A DNA stretch of 20,223 bases from Pelagibius sp050290145 (GTDB lineage Bacteria > Pseudomonadota > Alphaproteobacteria > Kiloniellales > Kiloniellaceae), in assembly GCA_050290145.1 (NCBI GenBank), contig JBNKHC010000074.1, positions 1 through 20,223 of the forward strand, given 5' to 3'. The translations under genes and the position numbers were made by a program. Under the pieces are notes generated by a model. That model did no database searches, was not told where the DNA came from, and saw only the letters and a list, made by a program, of their open reading frames with translations. The stretch's first letter is position 1; the number at the start of each line of letters is the position of its first letter. This document shows positions 7,436 through 15,901 of the stretch, one piece after another.

Positions 7436-8962
7436 ATGGCCATGGAATCGACACAGCCCTCTCTGACGCACCTGCACGACCCGCTCACGGGCGAGGATCA
7501 CCAGCGCCTGCCGCCGGCCAACGACGAGGCCGAGCAGGCCCTGCTGGGTGCCATCCTCGCCAACAACGCCGCCTACGAGAAGGTCGCCGACTTCCTGCGC
7601 CCCGAGCACTTCGCCGACGGCGTGCACGCCCGCATCTTCGAGGCCTGCGGCAAGCTGATCGAGCGCGGCCAGATCGCCAACGCCATCCAGCTCAAGAACC
7701 TCTTCGAGCAGGAAAGCGCCCTGGCCGAGGTCGGCGGCGCCCAGTACCTGGCGCAGCTGCAGTCGAGCTATGTCACCATCATCAACGCCGTCGACTACGG
7801 CAAGACGATCCACGACCTCTACCTGCGCCGGCAGCTGATCAATCTCGGCGAGGACATGGTCAACGACGCCTTCGACTACGACCTCGACATCGACGCCAGC
7901 CAGCAGATCGCGCTGGCCGAGGACAAGCTCTACAAGCTGGCGGAGATCGGCGAGACCGAGGGCGGCCTCGCCCCCTTCAAGTCGGCGGTGCTGGAATCGC
8001 TGCACATGGCCGAGGCGGCCATGAAGCGCGACGGGCTGGCGGGCGTGGCTTCGGGCTTGAACGACCTCGACAAACTGCTCGGCGGCTTCCACCCCTCCGA
8101 CCTGATCATCCTCGCCGCCCGCCCCTCCATGGGTAAGACGGCGCTGGCCACCAACATCGCCTACAACGTGGCCGCCGACACGCGCACGGAAAAGGACGCC
8201 GAGGGCAACCCCATCGAGCAGCGCCAGCCGGTCGCCTTCTTCTCCCTCGAAATGTCGGCCGAACAGCTCGCCTCGCGCATCATCGCCGAGCGCACCGGCG
8301 TGCGCTCGGACTCCATGCGCCGCGGCGATATCCGCGACGAGGAGTTCGACGCCATCTTCGAGGCCAGCCGCCAGCTCTTCGAGCTGCCGCTCTTCGTCGA
8401 CGACACGCCGGCCCTCTCGGTCAGCCAGGTGCGCACCCGCGCCCGGCGCCTGAAGCGCCAGCACGGCCTCAGCATGATCGTCGTCGACTACCTGCAGCTC
8501 ATGCAGCCGCCGGCGGGCCGGCGCAGCGACAATCGCGTGCAGGAGGTTTCGGAGATCACCCGCGGCCTCAAGGCCCTGGCCAAGGACCTGGACGTGCCGG
8601 TGATCGCCCTGTCGCAGCTCTCGCGCGCCGTCGAACAGCGCGAGGACAAGAAGCCGCAGCTGTCTGACCTGCGCGAGTCCGGCTCCATCGAGCAGGACGC
8701 CGACGTGGTCATGTTCATCTACCGCGAGCAGTACTACGCCGAGCGTGCCGAGCCGACCCAACGCGACGGCGAGGACGACAACAAATTCCACGAACGCCTG
8801 GAGCGCTGGAAAGAGCGCTGCGAGCGCGCCTACGGCAAGGCCGAGATCATTATCGCCAAGCAGCGTCACGGCCCGATCGGCTCGCGCGAGTTCGCCTTCG
8901 ACGGCGACACCACGCGCTTCAGCGACCTGGTCGCCGATGACCACCTCCCCGACCACTACTGA
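7436..8962 (+). CDS. dnaB: Replicative DNA helicase DnaB
   Basis: 508 residues from the ATG at 7436 (a second in-frame ATG is at 7442; longer TTG readings to 7346 have no family support). The hexameric helicase unwinds DNA at the replication fork and binds primase. The N-terminal domain starts at RLPPANDEAEQALLGAI (about 24-40), followed by a linker and the RecA-like motor: Walker A ARPSMGKTA (228-236, Lys234), SLEMS (270-274, catalytic Glu272), Walker B VVDYLQL (349-355), SQLSRAVEQR (393-402) and RESGSIEQDADVV (413-425). No intein interrupts it. An acidic/charged insert (about 436-466) precedes the final strand KQRHGPIG. The 3' end overlaps the start of alr by 26 bases. Confidence 0.97.
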   Translation: MAMESTQPSLTHLHDPLTGEDHQRLPPANDEAEQALLGAILANNAAYEKVADFLRPEHFADGVHARIFEACGKLIERGQIANAIQLKNLFEQESALAEVGGAQYLAQLQSSYVTIINAVDYGKTIHDLYLRRQLINLGEDMVNDAFDYDLDIDASQQIALAEDKLYKLAEIGETEGGLAPFKSAVLESLHMAEAAMKRDGLAGVASGLNDLDKLLGGFHPSDLIILAARPSMGKTALATNIAYNVAADTRTEKDAEGNPIEQRQPVAFFSLEMSAEQLASRIIAERTGVRSDSMRRGDIRDEEFDAIFEASRQLFELPLFVDDTPALSVSQVRTRARRLKRQHGLSMIVVDYLQLMQPPAGRRSDNRVQEVSEITRGLKALAKDLDVPVIALSQLSRAVEQREDKKPQLSDLRESGSIEQDADVVMFIYREQYYAERAEPTQRDGEDDNKFHERLERWKERCERAYGKAEIIIAKQRHGPIGSREFAFDGDTTRFSDLVADDHLPDHY

Positions 8963-10094
8963 CCTGACGGTGGAGACCGCCCTGTCAAAGGTCTCCCCCC
9001 GCGCCGCCGGGGTGCTGACCGTCGACCTGGCCGCCATCGCGGAGAACTACCGCCGCCTCAAGGCCGCCTTCCTGGAGAAGGCGGTGGCGGCGGTGGTCAA
9101 GGCCGACGGCTACGGCCTGGGCGCCGAGCGGGTGGCGCCGGTATTGGTCAAGGCCGGCGCGCGCAGCATCTTCGTCGCCCAGCTCGACGAAGCCCTGAAG
9201 CTGCGCCCCCTGCTCGACCGCTGTCACCCGGCGGTGACGCTCTACGTGCTGAACGGCCTCATGCCGGGGGCTGAGGCAGACTACGCCGAGCACAACATCC
9301 TGCCGGTGCTGAATTCCCTGGGCGAGATCGACGCCTGGAGCGCCTTCTGCCGCGCCCGCGGCACGGCCCTGCCGGCCGCAGTCCACCTGGACAGCGGCAT
9401 GTGCCGCCTGGGCCTGCCGCCCGACGAGGTGGAGGTGCTGCGCGGCGACCCGGCGCGCCTGGACGGCCTGCTGCCGACCTGCATCCTCAGCCATCTGGCC
9501 TGTGCCGACGAGCCCGCTCACCCCATGAACGCCCGGCAGCTGGAGGCCCTGAAATCGGCCCTGCCCGTCCTGCCCCGGGCTCCGGTCTCCTTCTGCAACT
9601 CCTCGGGGATATTCCTGGGCCGCGACTACCACTTCGACCTGGGCCGCCCGGGGGTGGCGCTTTACGGGGTCAACCCCACTCCGCAGGCCCCCAACCCGAT
9701 GCAACCCGTGGTGCAATTACGGGCTAAGATCCTGCAAGTCCGGCAGATTGACGCTCCCCAGACCGTTGGCTATGGTGCCTCGCACCGCGCCACGGGGCCG
9801 GCCCGAATCGCGACCGTTGCCGCCGGCTACGCCGATGGCTATCTCCGGTCGATTTCCAATCGCGGCCATGCCTGGGTTGCCGGTCATCGGGTTCCTGTGG
9901 TTGGACGAGTCTCCATGGATTTGCTTGCGCTGGATGTGACCGGAGTTGCACCGGATTCCGTCCGCCCCGGTCTCTGGGCGGAGCTGCTGAACGACGAGCA
10001 AGACGTCGATGCTCTGGCGCGCGAAGCCGGGACGATCGGCTACGAGATTTTAACTTCCCTGGGCAAGCGTTATCACCGGGTCTATTTGGGCTAG
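8937..10094 (+). CDS. alr: Alanine racemase
   Basis: 385 residues from the ATG at 8937. It interconverts L- and D-alanine with pyridoxal phosphate to supply D-Ala for peptidoglycan. The PLP lysine is Lys55 in VVKADGYGLGA; the opposite catalytic base is Tyr279 in VGYGASHR; Arg157 (GMCRLGL) and Arg237 (GRPGVALYG) fit the substrate and cofactor arginines; AAGYADGY (295-302) and VGRVSMD (322-328) are family blocks. The start overlaps dnaB by 26 bases; a GTG at 8970 is an alternative, and neither has a clear ribosome-binding site. From about 9710 to the end the gene uses AT-ending codons (TTA, ATT, GTT, GCT, TTG) far more than its 5' two thirds or the neighbours, which suggests a recombinant 3' segment. 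Confidence 0.95.
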   Translation: MTTSPTTTDLTVETALSKVSPRAAGVLTVDLAAIAENYRRLKAAFLEKAVAAVVKADGYGLGAERVAPVLVKAGARSIFVAQLDEALKLRPLLDRCHPAVTLYVLNGLMPGAEADYAEHNILPVLNSLGEIDAWSAFCRARGTALPAAVHLDSGMCRLGLPPDEVEVLRGDPARLDGLLPTCILSHLACADEPAHPMNARQLEALKSALPVLPRAPVSFCNSSGIFLGRDYHFDLGRPGVALYGVNPTPQAPNPMQPVVQLRAKILQVRQIDAPQTVGYGASHRATGPARIATVAAGYADGYLRSISNRGHAWVAGHRVPVVGRVSMDLLALDVTGVAPDSVRPGLWAELLNDEQDVDALAREAGTIGYEILTSLGKRYHRVYLG

Positions 10095-10100
10095 CCATTA

Positions 10101-10874
10101 ATGCCGATTCTCCAGCCGATCGGCCGCACCTTTCTGGTTTTCCTGGAAGCCACCGGCCGGCTGTCGCTCTTTACGATCATGTCGCTGTCGCACTGCCTGC
10201 GGCCGCCCTTCTATCCGCGCCTGGTCCTGCGGCAGATGATCGAGATCGGCTACTACTCCCTGCCGGTGGTCGGCCTCACCGCCATCTTCACCGGCATGGT
10301 GCTGGCGCTGCAGAGCTACACCGGCTTCGCGCGCTTTTCGGCGGAGAGCGCCATCCCCAACGTGGTGGTGGTCTCCATCACCCGCGAACTGGGGCCCGTG
10401 CTGGCCGGCCTCATGGTCGCCGGGCGCGTCGGCGCCTCCATGGCCGCCGAGATCGGCACCATGCGGGTGACCGAGCAGATCGACGCCCTCGACACCCTGG
10501 CGACCAACCCCTTCAAGTACCTCATCGCCCCGCGCCTCATCGCCGGCCTCACCATGCTGCCGATCCTGGTGCTGATCGCCGACATCATCGGCGTCTTCGG
10601 CGGCTACATCGTCTCGACCCAGAAGCTGGGCTTCAACCCGGCGGCCTACCTGCAGAACACCTGGGACTTCATCGAGGCCCAGGACGTCATCTCCGGCCTG
10701 GTCAAGGCCGCGGTCTTCGGCTTCCTGGTGACGCTGATGGGCTGCTACCACGGCTACAACTCGCGCGGCGGCGCCCAGGGCGTCGGCGCCGCCACCACCA
10801 ACGCCGTGGTCTCCGCCTCGATCCTGATCCTCAGCTTCAACTACTTCATCACCGAGCTGTTTTTCGCCCGATGA
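10101..10874 (+). CDS. mlaE: MlaE-type ABC transporter permease (phospholipid transport)
   Basis: 257 residues, mostly hydrophobic, with about five membrane segments (roughly 49-72, 94-112, 148-175, 198-222, 230-254). The block VVVVSITRELGPVLAGLMVAGRVGASMAAEIGTM (about 88-121, containing ELGPVLAGL and GRVGAS) and TEQIDAL are signatures of the MlaE/YrbE permease family, which acts with MlaF to move phospholipids between inner and outer membranes. It starts 6 bases after alr and shares an ATGA overlap with mlaF. The substrate-binding MlaD (MCE) and periplasmic MlaC are not next to it, so they must lie elsewhere or this is an MlaEF-only locus. Confidence 0.93.
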   Translation: MPILQPIGRTFLVFLEATGRLSLFTIMSLSHCLRPPFYPRLVLRQMIEIGYYSLPVVGLTAIFTGMVLALQSYTGFARFSAESAIPNVVVVSITRELGPVLAGLMVAGRVGASMAAEIGTMRVTEQIDALDTLATNPFKYLIAPRLIAGLTMLPILVLIADIIGVFGGYIVSTQKLGFNPAAYLQNTWDFIEAQDVISGLVKAAVFGFLVTLMGCYHGYNSRGGAQGVGAATTNAVVSASILILSFNYFITELFFAR

Positions 10875-11704
10875 ACGACACCCCCGAAGCCCCGGCCGCC
10901 GCGAGCCAGCCCACCGCCCCGGCGGCCGAAAGCGCAGTGCCGAAGATCCAGATCCGCGGCCTGACCAAGGTCTTCGGCAACAAGGTCGTCCTCGACGGCA
11001 TCGACCTGGACATCCAGAAGGGCGAGTCGATGCTGGTCATCGGCGGCTCGGGCAGCGGCAAGTCGGTGCTGCTGAAGTGCATTCTGGGCCTGCTGCATCC
11101 GGAGGGCGGCTCCATCAAGGTCGACGGCGAAGAGGTCATCGGCCTCTACGGCGAGGATCTGGACCGCATCCGCCGCAAGTTCGGCATGCTGTTCCAGAAC
11201 GCCGCGCTCTTCGACTCCCTGACGGTCTGGGAGAACGTCGCCTTCGGCCTCATCCAGGGCCAGCGCATGGCGCGCGACAAGGCCCGCGACATCGCCTACG
11301 AGAAGCTGGCCGCCGTCGGCCTGGGCCAGGACGTCGGCCAGCTGACCCCGGCCGAGCTGTCCGGCGGCATGCGCAAGCGCGTCGGCCTGGCCCGCGCCAT
11401 CGCCACGGAGCCGGAGATCATCTTCTTCGACGAGCCGACCACCGGCCTGGACCCGATCATGGGCGACGTCATCGACCGCCTGATCGTCCAGTGCGTGAAG
11501 CAGCTCGGCGCCACCGGCCTGTCGATCACCCACGACATGGCCAGCGCCCGGCGCATCTCCGACCGCATCGCTATGCTCTACAAGGGCAAAATCATCTGGG
11601 TGGGGCCGACCGCGCAGATCGACGAGTCCGGCAATGAGTTCGTCGACCAGTTCATCAACGGGCGCGCCGAAGGCCCGATCCAGATGGAAGTCCGCGCCCT
11701 TTGA
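10871..11704 (+). CDS. mlaF: MlaF-type ABC transporter ATP-binding protein
   Basis: 277 residues. After an Ala/Pro-rich N-terminal tail (1-22) comes a complete ABC ATPase: Walker A GGSGSGKS (58-65), Q-loop FQN (Gln109), signature LSGGMRKR (163-170), Walker B IIFFDEPTTGLD (183-194) with catalytic Glu188, and switch His221 in SITHD. The MRKR after the signature and the GMLFQNAALFDSLTVWENVAF stretch (105-125) are characteristic of the MlaF/Ttg2A branch. It energises MlaE on the cytoplasmic face. Translation is coupled to mlaE through the 4-base overlap. It ends 38 bases before radA. Confidence 0.95.
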   Translation: MNDTPEAPAAASQPTAPAAESAVPKIQIRGLTKVFGNKVVLDGIDLDIQKGESMLVIGGSGSGKSVLLKCILGLLHPEGGSIKVDGEEVIGLYGEDLDRIRRKFGMLFQNAALFDSLTVWENVAFGLIQGQRMARDKARDIAYEKLAAVGLGQDVGQLTPAELSGGMRKRVGLARAIATEPEIIFFDEPTTGLDPIMGDVIDRLIVQCVKQLGATGLSITHDMASARRISDRIAMLYKGKIIWVGPTAQIDESGNEFVDQFINGRAEGPIQMEVRAL

Positions 11705-11742
11705 GGCCCCGCCCGGCCCACTGCTCCGGAGGATGCCACTAG

Positions 11743-13188
11743 ATGGCGAAGGCCCGCTCACAATACGTCTGCCAGGACTGCGGCGCCGTCGCGGCCAAGT
11801 GGGCCGGGCGCTGCGAGGGCTGCGGCGCCTGGAATTCGCTGGTCGAGGAGACCGTTCAGCGCGCGCCCGGTGGTCTTTCGGGAAGCGGCGGCAAGACCGG
11901 CGGCAAGATCCGTTTCGTCGACCTGCAGAGCGAGAGCCAGCCGCGCCCGCGCCTGATCTGCGAAATCGCCGAGTTCGACCGCGTCACCGGCGGCGGCCTG
12001 GTGCCGGGCTCGGCGGTGCTGGTGGCCGGTGATCCGGGCATCGGCAAGTCCACCCTGCTGCTGCAGGTGGCCGCCCGCATGGCCGCAAAGGGCGCCGACT
12101 GCGCCTACATCTCTGGCGAGGAATCGATCGACCAGGTGCGCCTGCGCGCGCGCCGCATGGGCCTGGCCGAGGCCCCGGTACGGCTCGCCTCGGCGACTTC
12201 CGTGCGCGACATGGTGGCCAGCCTGGACCAGGCCGAGGGCCCGGCGGTGGTGATCGTCGATTCAGTCCAGACCCTCTACATCGACAGCCTGGAATCGGCG
12301 CCCGGCACGGTCTCCCAGGTGCGCGCGGCGGCCCAGGAACTGATCCGCCTGGCCAAGAAGCGCGGCTTCGCCCTGCTGCTGGTCGGCCACGTCACCAAGG
12401 AAGGCACCATCGCCGGCCCCAAGGTGCTGGAGCACATGGTCGACACGGTCCTGACCTTCGAGGGCGACCGCGGCCATCACTTCCGCATCCTGCGCGCGGT
12501 GAAGAACCGCTTCGGCCCCACCGACGAGATCGGCGTCTTCGAGATGACCGACGAGGGCCTGAGCGAGGTCGCCAATCCCTCGGCCCTGTTCCTGGCCGAG
12601 CGCCGCGGCAACATCGCCGGGGCGGCGGTCTTCGCCGGGCTGGAGGGCACCCGCCCCCTGCTGGTCGAGATCCAGGCCCTGGTCTCCGCCTCGCCCCTGG
12701 CGACCCCGCGGCGGGCCGTGGTGGGCTGGGATTCCGGCCGCCTGGCCATGGTCCTGGCGGTCCTGGAGGCGCGATGCGGGCTGGCGTTGGCCGGCCAAGA
12801 GGTATATTTGAACGTTGCCGGTGGCCTCAGGATCGGGGAGCCGGCGGCGGACTTGGCCGTCGCGGCGGCCCTGGTATCGGCGGCAACGGGACAGGAAGTG
12901 CCGGAACAGACGGTAATCTTCGGCGAAATCGGCCTTTCCGGCGAGATTCGCCCGGTGAGCCAGGTGGAACTGCGCCTCAAGGAAGCCGAGAAACTGGGCT
13001 TCACGCGCGCCTGGATCGCGCCGCGCCGCAAGCAGGCAAAAGGCAAATCGGGGGGAAGATCGGGCGGCGGCCAGAGCCTGGCTGTCGAGGAGATCGCCCA
13101 CCTGCAGGATCTGGTGGCGCGCCTGGCGGCGCCGGAGTCGCCCCAGTCGGGCGCCCGGATCGGCCGGGCCCAGCAGTCGGCCTACTGA
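11743..13188 (+). CDS. radA: DNA repair protein RadA
   Basis: 481 residues. A RecA-like branch-migration factor for recombinational repair. Domains in order: a zinc finger with Cys10-x2-Cys13 and Cys24-x2-Cys27; a RecA-like ATPase with Walker A GDPGIGKS (96-103) and Walker B VVIVDSVQT (169-177); the RadA-specific KNRFG motif (254-258); and a Lon-protease-like C-terminal domain (about 315-427) without the Lon Ser/Lys active site. A GGAGGA ribosome-binding site lies 9 bases before the ATG. The linker after 428 (Lys/Gly/Ser-rich) and the C-terminal tail are low complexity. Adjacent cvpA and purF follow in the same direction, an order known from other alphaproteobacteria. Confidence 0.97.
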   Translation: MAKARSQYVCQDCGAVAAKWAGRCEGCGAWNSLVEETVQRAPGGLSGSGGKTGGKIRFVDLQSESQPRPRLICEIAEFDRVTGGGLVPGSAVLVAGDPGIGKSTLLLQVAARMAAKGADCAYISGEESIDQVRLRARRMGLAEAPVRLASATSVRDMVASLDQAEGPAVVIVDSVQTLYIDSLESAPGTVSQVRAAAQELIRLAKKRGFALLLVGHVTKEGTIAGPKVLEHMVDTVLTFEGDRGHHFRILRAVKNRFGPTDEIGVFEMTDEGLSEVANPSALFLAERRGNIAGAAVFAGLEGTRPLLVEIQALVSASPLATPRRAVVGWDSGRLAMVLAVLEARCGLALAGQEVYLNVAGGLRIGEPAADLAVAAALVSAATGQEVPEQTVIFGEIGLSGEIRPVSQVELRLKEAEKLGFTRAWIAPRRKQAKGKSGGRSGGGQSLAVEEIAHLQDLVARLAAPESPQSGARIGRAQQSAY

Positions 13189-13215
13189 TAGAGTTAACGA
13201 GCGCAGCGGAGCGCC

Positions 13216-13920
13216 ATGGACAGCTTGCCGATCAATCTGGCGGACCTCATCGTCATCATCGTCCTGGTGGTGTCGGGAATCTTTGCCTTCGTGCGCGGCT
13301 TCGTGCACGAGGTCCTGGCCGTGGGCTCCTGGGTCGGCGCCGCCTTCGTCACGCTTTATGCCTATCCCCATGTGCAGCCCTGGGTGCTGGGCGTCATCAC
13401 CGTGGAGTTCATCGCCAGCCTCCTGACCGGCGTCGGCCTCTTCCTGGTGACCCTGGTGCTGTTCTCGGTGCTGACGCGCATCCTCTCCAACCGCATCCAG
13501 CAGAGCAGTCTGGGCGCCCTCGACCGCTCCCTCGGCCTGCTCTTCGGCTTCGCCCGCGGCGCGGTCATCGTGGTGCTGGCCTGGCTGGCCCTGGACTATG
13601 TGGTCGTCGAGGACGAGCGTCCCGGCTGGATCCAGGACGCCAAGTCGCGCCCCCTGGTCGAGCGCGGCGCCGAGATGCTGATGACCCTGGTGCCGGCCGA
13701 GCTGCTGGAGCGCGGCGACCAGGCCGCCGAGGACGCCCGGCGCCGCGCCGAGGAAGTGCGACGCGCCGAAGAGACCTACCAGCAGCTGGTGTCGCCGCTC
13801 AGAAAAGCCGATGCACCGGAAGACCAACCCGCGTATAACGAAGGCATGCGCGACGAGATCGAAAAGGCCATCGAAGGCCTGATGTCGGACGAAACCGCGC
13901 CGGGAGAGACCACGCAGTGA
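13216..13920 (+). CDS. cvpA: CvpA family membrane protein
   Basis: 234 residues. Four predicted membrane helices (about 9-27, 31-51, 63-88, 104-127) precede a soluble, highly charged Arg/Glu-rich tail (about 155-234) with coiled-coil character (QAAEDARRRAEEVRRAEETY region). The N-terminus (DLIVIIVLVVSGIFAFVRGFVHEVL) and RGAVIVVLAW match CvpA, named for colicin V production in E. coli, where it also sits before purF; its true role is thought to concern envelope homeostasis. GGAG is 4 bases before the ATG. The stop codon overlaps the purF start (GTGA), so the two are co-translated. Confidence 0.92.
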   Translation: MDSLPINLADLIVIIVLVVSGIFAFVRGFVHEVLAVGSWVGAAFVTLYAYPHVQPWVLGVITVEFIASLLTGVGLFLVTLVLFSVLTRILSNRIQQSSLGALDRSLGLLFGFARGAVIVVLAWLALDYVVVEDERPGWIQDAKSRPLVERGAEMLMTLVPAELLERGDQAAEDARRRAEEVRRAEETYQQLVSPLRKADAPEDQPAYNEGMRDEIEKAIEGLMSDETAPGETTQ

Positions 13921-15380
13921 TTACCACCAATCCTCTGGCCCCTCTAGACGACGACAAGTTCCACGAGGAATGCGGCGTATTCGGGATCTTCGGCAGCGAA
14001 GATGCCGCGGCCATGGCTGCCCTGGGCCTGCACGCCCTGCAGCACCGCGGCCAGGAATCGGCCGGCATCGTCGCCTACGACGGCAAGCACTTCAATGCCC
14101 ACCGCGACCTCGGCCACGTCGGCGACATCTTCTCCTCCGAAGAGGTCATGTCGCGCCTCGCCGGACGCGCGGCCATCGGCCATAACCGCTATTCCACCAC
14201 CGGCGAGACGGCGCTGCGCAACGTGCAGCCGCTCTTCGCCGACCTCTCGCTGGGCGGCTTCGCGCTGGCCCACAACGGCAACCTCACCAATGCGCGCCAC
14301 CTGCGCCGCCAGTTGGTGAACCAGGGCGCCATCTTCCAGTCGACCTCCGACACCGAGACCATCCTTCACCTGATCGCCACCTCCGAGGCCGGCAGCCTGA
14401 TCGACCGCATCATCGCAGCCCTGCGCCAGGTCGAAGGCGCCTATTCGCTGGTCGCCATGTCGAGCAACTGCATCTTCGCCGTGCGCGACCCCATGGGGGT
14501 GCGCCCGCTGGTGCTGGGACGCCTCGGCGACGCCTACGTGGTGACCTCCGAGACCTGCGCCCTCGACATCATCGGCGCGGAGTTCGTGCGCGACATCGAA
14601 GCCGGCGAGTTGGTGGTGCTGGACGAGTCCGGCGTGCATTCGCTGCGCCCCTTCCCGCCCGCGCCGCGCCGGCCCTGCATCTTCGAATACATCTACTTCG
14701 CGCGCCCCGATTCCATGATGGAGGGGATCAGCATCTACGAGACCCGCAAGCGCATCGGCGCCGTGCTGTCGGAGGAAAGCGGGATCGAGGCTGACGTGGT
14801 CATCCCGGTGCCGGACTCCGGCGTGCCCGGGGCCATCGGCTATTCGGAGCGCTCGGGCATTCCCTTCGAGCTGGGCATCATCCGCAACCACTACGTCGGG
14901 CGCACCTTCATCGAGCCGGGCCAGCAGATCCGCAACCTCGGCGTCAAGCTGAAGCACAACGCCAACCGCCGCTACATCGAGGGCAAGCGCGTGGTGCTGG
15001 TAGACGATTCCATCGTGCGCGGCACCACCTCCATCAAAATCGTCGAGATGGTGCGCGCCGCCGGCGCCAAGGAGGTGCACATGCGCATCGCCGCGCCGCC
15101 GACCACGCATTCCTGCTTCTACGGCATCGACACGCCGGAGCGCAGCGAACTGCTCGCCTCCTCCATGGACGTGGAGGCGATGAGCCACCACATCGGCGTC
15201 GACAGCCTGGCCTTCATCACCATCGACGGCCTCTACCGCGCGATGGGGGAACCGGGCCGTGACGCGACGCTGCCGAAGTTCTGCGATGCCTGCTTCACCG
15301 GCGACTACCCGATCCGCCTGACCGACTTCGAGGGCAGCAACCAGCCGGCGCAGTTGTCTCTGCTGGCCGAGCGCGCCTGA
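13917..15380 (+). CDS. purF: Amidophosphoribosyltransferase, Fe-S type
   Basis: 487 residues from the GTG at 13917, which overlaps the cvpA stop. It makes 5-phosphoribosylamine from PRPP and glutamine, the first step of purine synthesis. The N-terminal glutaminase nucleophile is Cys19 in EECGVFG, implying removal of an 18-residue propeptide as in Bacillus PurF. LQHRGQESAG (41-50) and the phosphoribosyltransferase loop VVLVDDSIVRGTT (359-371) are intact. Cys254 (RPCIFEYIYFARPDS), Cys400 (HSCFYGIDTP), Cys456 and Cys459 (FCDACF) occupy the positions of the four 4Fe-4S ligands of the Bacillus enzyme, so this is the iron-sulfur, propeptide-bearing form rather than the E. coli type. Confidence 0.97.
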   Translation: MITTNPLAPLDDDKFHEECGVFGIFGSEDAAAMAALGLHALQHRGQESAGIVAYDGKHFNAHRDLGHVGDIFSSEEVMSRLAGRAAIGHNRYSTTGETALRNVQPLFADLSLGGFALAHNGNLTNARHLRRQLVNQGAIFQSTSDTETILHLIATSEAGSLIDRIIAALRQVEGAYSLVAMSSNCIFAVRDPMGVRPLVLGRLGDAYVVTSETCALDIIGAEFVRDIEAGELVVLDESGVHSLRPFPPAPRRPCIFEYIYFARPDSMMEGISIYETRKRIGAVLSEESGIEADVVIPVPDSGVPGAIGYSERSGIPFELGIIRNHYVGRTFIEPGQQIRNLGVKLKHNANRRYIEGKRVVLVDDSIVRGTTSIKIVEMVRAAGAKEVHMRIAAPPTTHSCFYGIDTPERSELLASSMDVEAMSHHIGVDSLAFITIDGLYRAMGEPGRDATLPKFCDACFTGDYPIRLTDFEGSNQPAQLSLLAERA

Positions 15381-15403
15381 GGGATCGGGCAGTCCGCGTC
15401 GGA

Positions 15404-15901
15404 ATGTTCGCCCGCCTGTTCTACAGCCTCGGCGCCGCCGGCGGCGGTGCGGCCTTCTCGCAGTTCCCTGAGTACTACGCCCACTACCTGCAGCGCCTGG
15501 GCGGGCGCATCGACCAGGCCCGCCTGCGCGCGGAGGAGATCCGCGTCGACGCGGCGGAAAAGGGCCTCTCGGTGGAGGACTACATCGATCAGTTCCTGGA
15601 AAGCGCGCCGCACAGCCTGGAAGGCGCGCGCATGTCCGAGAGCATCTTCCAGCTCGACCGCATGGAAGCCGCCTATCAGGCCCTGCGCGATGCGCCGCCG
15701 CTGCAGCGCCCCTTCACCTTCGCCGAGCACATGAACAGCGGCCTTGTCGAGGCCACGCTGGGCGACTTCAATCCCGCCGTGCCGCTCACGACCGAAGGCC
15801 TCGCCTATGCGGCCTGCGGCGTGCTGATCGGCCTGGTCTTCGTATTCGGCTCGCGGCGCGTTGTGCGCCGGCGGCGCCGACCTAAGGAGTTGGAAGCTTA
15901 A
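15404..15901 (+). CDS. DUF2937 family membrane protein of unknown function
   Basis: 165 residues. An N-terminal hydrophobic stretch (about 3-19) leads into SQFPEYYAHYLQRLGGRIDQA, which resembles the start of DUF2937 proteins (SQxPEF, YxQRLGGRLDE). A helical, amphipathic middle (38-100) is followed by a membrane helix (about 133-149) and a very basic end (RRVVRRRRRPKE) that should stay cytoplasmic. This gives a hairpin-like topology with a periplasmic middle. It starts 23 bases after purF and its TAA overlaps the next ATG by one base (TAATG), so it is probably co-transcribed with both neighbours. No function is known; the family name is from memory and not searched. Confidence 0.8.
   Translation: MFARLFYSLGAAGGGAAFSQFPEYYAHYLQRLGGRIDQARLRAEEIRVDAAEKGLSVEDYIDQFLESAPHSLEGARMSESIFQLDRMEAAYQALRDAPPLQRPFTFAEHMNSGLVEATLGDFNPAVPLTTEGLAYAACGVLIGLVFVFGSRRVVRRRRRPKELEA

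Noticed and set aside
8745..8936. N-terminal extension of alr inside dnaB
   Set aside because: The extra residues are Ser/Thr/Arg-rich out-of-frame dnaB sequence; alanine racemase similarity begins after the ATG at 8937.
7427..9037. 536-codon minus-strand frame opposite dnaB
   Set aside because: Shadow of dnaB codon third-position bias; no recognisable motif and no ribosome-binding site.
12262..15191. Long minus-strand frames opposite radA, cvpA and purF
   Set aside because: Antisense to genes with clear family motifs; compositionally biased translations.
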